In this document: one piece after another, positions 6,812 through 12,671 of the stretch
Layout: each line of letters starts with the position of its first letter
Numbering within the stretch: the first letter of the stretch is position 1
Assembly (NCBI GenBank): GCA_050249235.1
Contig: JBFWQW010000062.1
Coordinates: 1 to 16,732, forward strand
Source: JAEKLB01 sp050249235
Lineage (GTDB): Bacteria > Actinomycetota > Acidimicrobiia > Acidimicrobiales > CADCSY01
Direction of reading: 5' to 3'
DNA: 16,732 nt
The notes under the pieces: generated by a model
The model's database searches: none
What the model was told of the DNA's origin: nothing
What the model saw: the letters and a program-made list of their open reading frames with translations, nothing else
Program-made: the position numbers and the translations under genes

Positions 6812-7498
6812 TCATCCGGCCGTGGTCGTGCTCGTGGTGGTCGTCGACGAGGTCGTGGTGCTCGTCGGCGCCAGGTCCACCGGGTTGTCGAGGCTGGCGA
6901 TGGCAGCCGCCGGCGGCTTCGGGATGTCCGCGCCGGCCGGGAGGAACGCGATCGTCACCAGCTCGAGGTCCTGCGGGTTGTAGTCGGCCAGGTCCTCCGT
7001 GATCACCCGACCGACCTCGTCGGCGACGCTCGACCACACCTTCATCTGGACCACGCCCGGCTGGCCGCCGCAGTCGTCGCCGTTCTCCACGTCGATGCCG
7101 GCCGCCCTGATCGACGTGTCGGTGAGCTCGAGCCCGGTCATGAGGCCCCAGGTCTCCAGGTCGGCACCGGTCCCGCTCACCCTCGAGCTGAAGGGGTGCA
7201 TGTGGATCAACCCGTCGCCGTGGGTGTGGATGCCGGTGGGGTCGTCGGGCTGGATGTCGACGAGGTTGGGCACGAAGGTCCCGCAGTTGTTGATGCCGTA
7301 GGCGGCGTGCCAGTGCTCGCCCACCACCGGCCCGACCGCGACCGGGTCGTCCTCGCTCACGGTCAGCAGGAGGAGCAGGATGCCGACGACCACGACGGCG
7401 GTGATCGTGGCCGGCCAGGCGAGGCTCCGCCGGGCGCCGGGACGGCCCGAGCCCTTGGCGGCGCGTGCGATCTTCTTGGCGGACGAGGCTCTCCCCAT
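6812..7498 (-). CDS. Membrane-anchored histidine-rich protein of unknown function with Ser/Thr tail
   Basis: A 228-residue protein I cannot assign to a named family. A basic N-terminus (residues 1-25) precedes one membrane helix at about 29-47 (WPATITAVVVVGILLLLLTV), so the rest should lie outside the membrane. The outer part has two His clusters: EHWHAAYG (61-68) and GIHTHGDGLIHMHPF (89-103), six His in all, suitable for binding a metal. Cys72 and Cys143 could form a disulfide. Residues 211-226 are almost all Thr/Ser, like the tail of the LCP protein. ATG at 7498 follows a putative TACGGT promoter. It sits between GT2 and the nucleotidyltransferase in the polysaccharide operon, suggesting a surface role. 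Metal binding is inference from residue pattern only. Confidence 0.8.
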   Translation of the reverse strand: MGRASSAKKIARAAKGSGRPGARRSLAWPATITAVVVVGILLLLLTVSEDDPVAVGPVVGEHWHAAYGINNCGTFVPNLVDIQPDDPTGIHTHGDGLIHMHPFSSRVSGTGADLETWGLMTGLELTDTSIRAAGIDVENGDDCGGQPGVVQMKVWSSVADEVGRVITEDLADYNPQDLELVTIAFLPAGADIPKPPAAAIASLDNPVDLAPTSTTTSSTTTTSTTTAG

Positions 7499-7509
7499 GG
7501 CGGGGCGGG

Positions 7510-7515
7510 ACCGTA
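7510..7515 (-). promoter_or_regulatory. Putative -10 box (TACGGT) before the His-rich protein gene
   Basis: On the - strand TACGGT ends 11 bases before the ATG at 7498, inside the 72-base gap after the GT2 gene. A transcription start about six or seven bases downstream would leave a 5' leader of only some four or five bases. No Shine-Dalgarno sequence is visible. The same GTACGGTCC context appears before the methyltransferase gene (2527-2535, + strand). No -35 partner is evident. Confidence 0.4.
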
Positions 7516-7570
7516 CTACGGGCCTCCCCCACCGCCGGAGCGGCCCGGCCGTGGGCGGCCCGGCCGGGTG

Positions 7571-8431
7571 CTAGTGGGCGGCGTGGGGACGGCCCCGCAG
7601 CCGGCGCTGGGCCCACGCCAGCCCGGTCCGCACGGTCAGCGCCGCCGCCGCCAGCGGGAGCAGGAGCCGGCGCGGGCCGGTCCAGGTCTTGGCCACGTAG
7701 AGGTACATCGACCGGTGGTGGACGGCGATCATCCGGTACGGCGTCTGGTCGGTCGAGCGGCCGATCTCGTGGACGATCCTGGCGTCGGGCTCGTAGCGCC
7801 GCCGCCAGCCGGCCGCGGCCAGGCGCCGGCTCAGGTCGACGTCCTCCATGTACATGAAGAAGGCCTCGTCGAAGCCGCCCACCTCGAGCCAGGCGGTGCG
7901 GCGGGCGAGGAAGCAGGTGCCGGCCACCCAGTCCACGTCGGCGGCCTGCCCGTGGTCCATGTCGAGCATCAGGTAGCGGCGGCTGAAGCGGTTCCCCGGC
8001 CACAGGAAGTGCAGGAAGGCGTGGCCGAGGGCGTCCCCGAGCGACGGGAACCGCCGCACCGACGCGTAGAGGTTGCCGTCGGGCGTCTCGATCCGGGGCG
8101 TGACCTGGCCCACGTCGGGCGACGCCTCGAGCGAGGAGACCAGGATCTTCGTGCAGCCCGGGTCGACCACGACGTCGGGGTTGGTGATCAGCAGGTAGTC
8201 GGTGTCGAGCCGGGCCGCGCCCCGGTTGTTCCCGGCCCCGTACCCGAGGTTGGCGTCGAGGGCCACCACCTCGACGCCGGCGTCACGGGCCGCCTCGGCC
8301 GAGCCGTCGCGGGAGGCGTTGTCGACGACGACGATCCGGTCGACCCCATCGGCACGGAGCGACTCGATGCAGCGGAGCAGGAGCGGTCGGACGTTGTAGC
8401 TGACGATGACGGCGCCGACCGTGTGCGTCAC
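7571..8431 (-). CDS. GT2-family glycosyltransferase (WbbL/rhamnosyltransferase-like)
   Basis: A 286-residue GT-A glycosyltransferase. It starts with AVIVSYNVRPLL (residues 7-18), has VVDNASRDGS (35-44), NLGYGAGNN (61-69), the donor/metal motif ITNPDVVV (82-89), GTCFLARR (171-178) and the acceptor-side GGFDEAFFMYMEDVDLSRR (185-203). The TNPDV and FMYMEDVDL pattern is typical of WbbL-like inverting enzymes that often transfer L-rhamnose from dTDP-rhamnose, which fits the nearby rmlD. A weakly hydrophobic stretch at about 256-270 and a basic C-terminus suggest membrane association. GTG at 8431 is chosen over an in-frame ATG at 8455 because it makes a GTGA overlap with the preceding stop and begins right before the first beta strand. 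Rhamnose specificity is inference. Confidence 0.88.
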   Translation of the reverse strand: MTHTVGAVIVSYNVRPLLLRCIESLRADGVDRIVVVDNASRDGSAEAARDAGVEVVALDANLGYGAGNNRGAARLDTDYLLITNPDVVVDPGCTKILVSSLEASPDVGQVTPRIETPDGNLYASVRRFPSLGDALGHAFLHFLWPGNRFSRRYLMLDMDHGQAADVDWVAGTCFLARRTAWLEVGGFDEAFFMYMEDVDLSRRLAAAGWRRRYEPDARIVHEIGRSTDQTPYRMIAVHHRSMYLYVAKTWTGPRRLLLPLAAAALTVRTGLAWAQRRLRGRPHAAH

Positions 8432-9369
8432 ACCCCGAGTCTGGCCCGGAACCACTCCGCGGTGCGGGTCAGGCCCTCGCGCAGCGCCACGGTCGGCTCC
8501 CAGCCGAGGGCGGCGCGGGCCAGCGAGATGTCGGGCCGGCGCTGGGCCGGGTCGTCGACGGGAAGGGGCTCCACGACGAGCTCCGACGCGGAGCCGGTGA
8601 CCTCGAGGACCAGGTCGGCGAGCTCCCGGACGGTGAACTCCGTCGGGTTGCCGATGTTCACGGGGCCGACCTCGTCACCGTCGAGCAGGGCGATGATGCC
8701 CCGCGCCTCGTCCTCGACGTAGCAGAAGCTCCTGGTCTGCGAGCCGTCGCCGTAGATCGTGATGGGCTTGCCCAGCAGGGCCTGCACGAGGAAGTTCGAG
8801 ACCACCCGGCCGTCCTCCGGCCGCATCCGGGGCCCGTAGGTGTTGAAGATCCGCACGATCCGGACGTCGACCTCGTGGAACCGGTGGTAGGCCATCGTGA
8901 TCGCCTCCGCGAAACGCTTGGCCTCGTCGTAGACGCCGCGCGGCCCCACCGGGTTCACGTGGCCCCAGTAGCTCTCGACCTGGGGGTGCACCTGGGGGTC
9001 GCCGTACACCTCGCTGGTCGAGGCCAGGAGGAAGCGGGCGCCCTTGTCCTTCGCCAGGCCCAGGCAGTTGTGGGTGCCGAGGCTGCCCACCTTCAGCGTC
9101 TGGATGGGCAGCTCGAGGTAGTCCTTGGGCGAGGCCGGGCTGGCGAAGTGCAGCACGGCGTCGATGGGCCCGGGCACGTGGATGTGGTTCGACACGTCGT
9201 GGCGCTGGAAGACGAAGCCCTCCCGCCCGAAGAGCGAGGCCACGTTGTCGAGCGATCCGGTGACGAGGTTGTCGACCGCGACGACCTCGTCGCCCCGCTC
9301 GAGCAGCATCTCGCAGAGGTGCGAGCCGAGGAAGCCGGCGCCGCCCGTGACGACGACCCGCTGGCTCAC
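8428..9369 (-). CDS. uxs: UDP-glucuronate decarboxylase (UDP-xylose synthase), extended SDR
   Basis: A 313-residue SDR with intact motifs: VTGGAGFLGSHLCE (residues 7-20), LHFASPASPKDY (73-84), LASTSEVYGDP (115-125), the catalytic YDEAK (147-151), IFNTYGPRMRPEDGRVVSNF and YGDGSQTRSFCYVED. The ASPASP, YDEAKR and GPRM-DGRVVSNF segments are characteristic of UXS, which oxidises and decarboxylates UDP-glucuronate to UDP-xylose using bound NAD. Length is normal for the bacterial cytosolic form, without the ArnA formyltransferase domain. It directly follows ugd, which makes its substrate, and the GTG at 9369 overlaps the ugd stop (GTGA). Its own stop overlaps the GT2 start in the same way, so the three genes are tightly coupled. 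A 4-keto-pentose product is possible but less likely. Confidence 0.92.
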   Translation of the reverse strand: MSQRVVVTGGAGFLGSHLCEMLLERGDEVVAVDNLVTGSLDNVASLFGREGFVFQRHDVSNHIHVPGPIDAVLHFASPASPKDYLELPIQTLKVGSLGTHNCLGLAKDKGARFLLASTSEVYGDPQVHPQVESYWGHVNPVGPRGVYDEAKRFAEAITMAYHRFHEVDVRIVRIFNTYGPRMRPEDGRVVSNFLVQALLGKPITIYGDGSQTRSFCYVEDEARGIIALLDGDEVGPVNIGNPTEFTVRELADLVLEVTGSASELVVEPLPVDDPAQRRPDISLARAALGWEPTVALREGLTRTAEWFRARLGV

Positions 9370-10649
9370 GCCCGGCCCAGGCCGTCGTAGGTGAAGCCCC
9401 GGCGGCGGACGGCGGCCGGCTCGAGCAGGTTCCGGGTGTCGACGATCGAGGGATGCTTCATGAGACCGGCGATCTTCGCGAAGTCGAGCCACCGGAACTC
9501 GTCCCACTCCGTGAGCACGACGAGGACGTCGGCGCCCTCGCACGGCCCGTAGGGGTCGTGGTGGACCTCGACGCCCTTCAGGGCGGCGGCATCCGGCTTG
9601 GCCCCCGGGTCGTAGGCCCGCACGGTGGCGCCCCGGTCGGCCAGCCGGTGGATCACCTCGAGGGCGGGTGAGTCGCGCAGGTCGTCCGTCCGGGCCTTGA
9701 ACGTGAGGCCCCAGACGGCGACGACCTTGCCATCGGCCGAGCCGCCGAGGGCCCGCTCGATCTTGGCGACCATGCGCAGGTACTGCTGGTCGTTGACGGC
9801 GATGACGCCCCGCAGCAGGTCGAAGTCGTAGCCGTGGTCCTCGGCGATGTGCACCATGGCCCGGGTGTCCTTCGGGAAGCAGCTGCCGCCCCAGCCGGGC
9901 CCGGGCCGGAGGAACTCGAAGCCGATGCGCTTGTCGTAGCCCATGCCGAGCACGACCTCGCGGACGTCGGCGCCCACGGCCTCGCAGACGTTGGCGAGGG
10001 CGTTCACGAAGCTCACCTTGGTGGCGAGGAAGGCGTTCGACGCGTACTTGATGGTCTCGGCCGAGGCCGGGTCGGTGATCACGAGCGGAGCCTTGAGGCT
10101 CTCGAACAGCTCGGCGACGCGCATGGCCGCGGCCGGGTCGTCGGCGCCGATCACGATGCGGTCGGGGTTGAGGCAGTCGTGCACGGCCGAGCCCTCGCGG
10201 AGGAACTCCGGGTTCGACACCACGAAGACGTCGTCGCGGCCCATGGCCTCCTCCACCACCCGGGTGGAGCCGACAGGCACGGTGGACTTGTTGATGACGA
10301 TCGCCTCGGGGTCGAGGTGGGGACCGATCTCGATGGCCGCGTCCCGCAGGTAGCTGAGGTCGGCCGAGCCGTCCTCGCCCTGGGGCGTCGGCACGCACAG
10401 GAACACGAACGCCGCCCCCGGCACGGCGTTGGCGGCGCCGAGCACGAACGAGAGCCGGCCGCTGGCGAGGCCCTCGGTCACCAGCTCGTCGAGCCCGGCC
10501 TCGAGGATCGGGACCTGCCCCTTCGAGAGGAGCGCCACCTTCTCGGGGACCACGTCGGCGCAGACCACCTCGTGGCCGAGGTGGGCCAGGTAGGCGCCGG
10601 TGGTGAGGCCCACGTAGCCGGTACCGACGATCGCGACATGGTGGTTCAT
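9366..10649 (-). CDS. ugd: UDP-glucose 6-dehydrogenase
   Basis: A 427-residue UDP-glucose/GDP-mannose dehydrogenase family enzyme. The NAD site is IVGTGYVGLTTGAYLA (residues 7-22). VPTPQGEDGSADLSY (86-100), INKSTVPVGST (119-129), NPEFLREG (146-153) and KYASNAFLATKVSFVNALAN (201-220) match the central region. The catalytic Cys257 sits in WGGSCFPKDT (253-262), and the C-terminal domain has GLTFKARTDDLRDSPA. It oxidises UDP-glucose to UDP-glucuronate in the cytosol with two NAD. The next gene encodes the UDP-glucuronate decarboxylase, giving a two-step route to UDP-xylose. ATG at 10649 is chosen because it overlaps the rmlD stop (ATGA) and starts exactly before the NAD-binding strand; longer in-frame readings run back through rmlD. 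Confidence 0.96.
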   Translation of the reverse strand: MNHHVAIVGTGYVGLTTGAYLAHLGHEVVCADVVPEKVALLSKGQVPILEAGLDELVTEGLASGRLSFVLGAANAVPGAAFVFLCVPTPQGEDGSADLSYLRDAAIEIGPHLDPEAIVINKSTVPVGSTRVVEEAMGRDDVFVVSNPEFLREGSAVHDCLNPDRIVIGADDPAAAMRVAELFESLKAPLVITDPASAETIKYASNAFLATKVSFVNALANVCEAVGADVREVVLGMGYDKRIGFEFLRPGPGWGGSCFPKDTRAMVHIAEDHGYDFDLLRGVIAVNDQQYLRMVAKIERALGGSADGKVVAVWGLTFKARTDDLRDSPALEVIHRLADRGATVRAYDPGAKPDAAALKGVEVHHDPYGPCEGADVLVVLTEWDEFRWLDFAKIAGLMKHPSIVDTRNLLEPAAVRRRGFTYDGLGRA

Positions 10650-11482
10650 GAGGTGAGCTCCTTCACGAGCCTCGCGAGCGGCTCTCGGTGGTCCGGCAGC
10701 GGGGCGAAGCCCGACAGCCGGAGGGCGGCGTTGTCCAACACGGAGTTCATCGGCCTGGGAGCGGGCCGGTTGAGCGTGGCGGTCGTGACGGGGGCCACGC
10801 GGTCCGGGTCGCGGCCGGACAGCCGGACCACCTCGCGCGCCAGCTCGTACCAGGTGGTGGGGCCCCCGTTGGTGACGTGGAAGACGCCGGGCAGGGCATC
10901 GAGGGCGAGGATCCGGATCACCGCGGCCAGGTCCGCCGCGGCGGTGGGGCAGCCCCGCTGGTCGTCGACGAAGGCGATCGGGTCCTCGCCGGCGGCCAGC
11001 CGCAGCACCGTCTTGACCATGTTGGCGCCGTGCCGGCCGAACACCCACGAGGTGCGAACGACGGTCGACGTCTGGTCGAGCTCGAGCTCGCCACCCCACT
11101 TCGAGCGGCCGTAGACGGAGAGCGGGTTCGGCGCGTCCCACTCGTCGTAGGCGTCGGCCTTGGTGCCGTCGAACACGTAGTCGGTCGAGACGTGCACCAC
11201 GTGGGCTCCGACCCGGCGGGCTCCTTCGGCCACGTGGCGGCAGGCCAGCGCGTTGACCGCCAGGGCCCGGTCGGGATCGGCTTCACAGGCGTCGACCGCC
11301 GTCCAGGCCGCGGCGTGGACCACGATGTCGGGCCGCAGCGACGTGACCGCCTCGAGCACGGCGTCGCGGTCGGCGACGTCGAGCTGGCGATGGTCGGCGC
11401 CGACCACGTCGACGTCGGCGAACACCTCGAGGAGCTCCCGGCCGAGCTGGCCGCCGGCTCCGGTGACGAGGACACGGGTCAT
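10646..11482 (-). CDS. rmlD: dTDP-4-dehydrorhamnose reductase
   Basis: A 278-residue SDR of normal RmlD length. It shows VTGAGGQLGREL (residues 6-17), LDVADRDAV (34-42), VVHAAAWTAVDACE (54-67), VHVSTDYVFDGT (96-107), the catalytic NPLSVYGRSKWGGE (119-132) with Y124 and K128, RTSWVFG (143-149) and VDDQRGCPT. RmlD reduces dTDP-4-keto-L-rhamnose with NADPH, the last step to dTDP-L-rhamnose. No rmlA, rmlB or rmlC is in the window, so those steps are encoded elsewhere. The ATG at 11482 overlaps the stop of a 39-codon ORF (ATGA) and its own stop overlaps ugd, so it is embedded in a coupled set. In-frame sequence upstream of 11482 has no family similarity and was excluded. Confidence 0.94.
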   Translation of the reverse strand: MTRVLVTGAGGQLGRELLEVFADVDVVGADHRQLDVADRDAVLEAVTSLRPDIVVHAAAWTAVDACEADPDRALAVNALACRHVAEGARRVGAHVVHVSTDYVFDGTKADAYDEWDAPNPLSVYGRSKWGGELELDQTSTVVRTSWVFGRHGANMVKTVLRLAAGEDPIAFVDDQRGCPTAAADLAAVIRILALDALPGVFHVTNGGPTTWYELAREVVRLSGRDPDRVAPVTTATLNRPAPRPMNSVLDNAALRLSGFAPLPDHREPLARLVKELTS

Positions 11483-11598
11483 CCCGTGGTCCCCGCGGTG
11501 TCCGTGGTGCCAGCGGTCCCCGTCACGGCGGGGCCGGAGCCCGAGGTGACCCTCGGCTGCGCACCCCCGCCGGCGGCGGCTCGCCCGGGCGTGCCCAC
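11479..11598 (-). CDS. Putative 39-codon small ORF coupled to rmlD
   Basis: A GTG at 11598 opens 39 codons ending in TGA at 11481-11479, which overlaps the rmlD ATG (ATGA). The GTG lies six bases after a TACGCT box, so a leaderless transcript could start on it. The product would begin MGTPGRAAAGGGAQ, have no hydrophobic segment, and end in a Gly/Thr/Ala-rich stretch (TGTAGTTDTAGTTG). Third codon positions are strongly G/C, but so is all local sequence, so this is weak support for coding. It may be a leader that carries ribosomes onto rmlD, which has no Shine-Dalgarno sequence of its own, rather than a functional protein. I do not recognise a family. Confidence 0.45.
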   Translation of the reverse strand: MGTPGRAAAGGGAQPRVTSGSGPAVTGTAGTTDTAGTTG

Positions 11599-11604
11599 GG
11601 CAGC

Positions 11605-11610
11605 AGCGTA
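11605..11610 (-). promoter_or_regulatory. Putative -10 box (TACGCT) for the rmlD-ugd-uxs-GT2 group
   Basis: On the - strand TACGCT fits TANNNT and is followed by GCTGCC and then the GTG at 11598. The spacing is what leaderless actinobacterial genes show. It lies in the 54-base gap after the phosphatase-fold gene. There is no clear -35. If active, it would start an internal transcript covering rmlD, ugd, the UDP-xylose synthase gene and GT2. Confidence 0.45.
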
Positions 11611-11652
11611 CCGCCGGGCCTTCCCCCCGACCCCCGTCGGCGGGCCGGCCGG

Positions 11653-12576
11653 TCAGCACGGACCCACCGTCGTGGCCACGCCCCGGTGGTCGGACGCCGT
11701 CAGCGAGAACGTGCGGGCATCCTCGGCGCACCACGACTCGGGGACGAAGACGTGGTCGACGCGCGCCAGCAGCGGCGAGGTCCAGAACCGGTGCGAGGTC
11801 GGTCCGACCCAGCCGGCCCGCATGGCGTCGTCGAGGTCGCCGGCCAGGGCCCGGTAGCCCGACGAGCGGTCGACGAGGTTGAGGTCGCCGACCACCACGG
11901 TCGGCAGCTCCTCCGCCCGCACCGCGGCCCGGAGCCGGTCGACCAGCCGGCGGTGGCTCCGGAACCCGACCTCCACCGGCGCGGTCGGGCGGAAGGCCGG
12001 CTTGGCCAGGTGCACGGCGTACACGACGAGCTCACCGGCCGGCCCGTCGACCACCACCCGCATGCCGTGCTGGTCGGCGAGCCCGCCGGGCAGCGGCCCG
12101 GCATCCATCGGGTACCGGCTGTACACGCCGACGTCGCCGACGAACTGCCCCGGGAGGATGGGGCTGACCGCCGCCGACGGGTAGGCGTCGCGGAGCCGGG
12201 CGTCGACCAGGTCGCCGAGCTCGGCGATCACCACCAGATCGGGGCGCTCGTCGAGGATGTCGTCCACCACCCGGCCGCCCGAGCGGTCGGCGAGGACGTT
12301 GGCCCCGACGATCCGGAGTCCGACGGCCGGCGATCCCCCCGGGATCGGCCGCCACGGCCCGACGACGGCGATCACCCCGACCACCAGCCACGACAGCGCC
12401 GCCAGCGCCAGCGGGAGCCGGCGGGTGACGAGCGCCGCCGAGGCGAGGGCGGCCACCACCGCCCCGACCAGCACCGGCAGGCCGAGGGCCACGGCGTCGA
12501 GGCGCCCGTCGAGATCGCGCCCGACGAACCACAGCCAGGGCGACACCGCCGCCCCGGCCACGGCCCACGGCGGCAC
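11653..12576 (-). CDS. Membrane protein with endonuclease/exonuclease/phosphatase domain (VanJ/YafD-like)
   Basis: About 307 residues from GTG 12576. The first 75 or so residues hold three hydrophobic segments (about 5-18, 29-50, 54-74). An EEP domain follows, with the family residues in order: N93 in GANVLA, E119 in VVIAEL, H189 in VYAVHL, D231 and N233 in VVVGDLNL, D274 and H275 in ARVDHVF, and D296/H297 in TASDHRG. A complete metal-dependent phosphodiesterase or phosphatase site is therefore visible, probably on the outer face. Relatives with this layout include VanJ/StaP-type proteins that act on undecaprenyl lipids, which would fit a locus using polyprenyl phosphate; that role is inference. 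The start is uncertain: GTG at 12561 or 12546 is also possible, and the longer frame overlaps the upstream gene. It lies 95 bases after the sugar transferase stop. Confidence 0.82.
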   Translation of the reverse strand: MPPWAVAGAAVSPWLWFVGRDLDGRLDAVALGLPVLVGAVVAALASAALVTRRLPLALAALSWLVVGVIAVVGPWRPIPGGSPAVGLRIVGANVLADRSGGRVVDDILDERPDLVVIAELGDLVDARLRDAYPSAAVSPILPGQFVGDVGVYSRYPMDAGPLPGGLADQHGMRVVVDGPAGELVVYAVHLAKPAFRPTAPVEVGFRSHRRLVDRLRAAVRAEELPTVVVGDLNLVDRSSGYRALAGDLDDAMRAGWVGPTSHRFWTSPLLARVDHVFVPESWCAEDARTFSLTASDHRGVATTVGPC

Positions 12577-12671
12577 CGCCCGGCCGGTGGCGCCGGGCCC
12601 GACGCCGTCGCGGCCCGCGGTCTCGTCTCCCGGGCGTCGGCGACGGAGGGGGATGCGACAGACGGGGATGC

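Noticed and set aside
8432..8455. An ATG at 8455 as the GT2 start
   Set aside because: The GTG at 8431 makes a GTGA overlap with the preceding stop and begins exactly at the first beta strand.
9834..11114. A 426-codon open frame on the + strand
   Set aside because: It lies opposite ugd and rmlD, both with complete motifs on the - strand, and its product has no recognisable family pattern.
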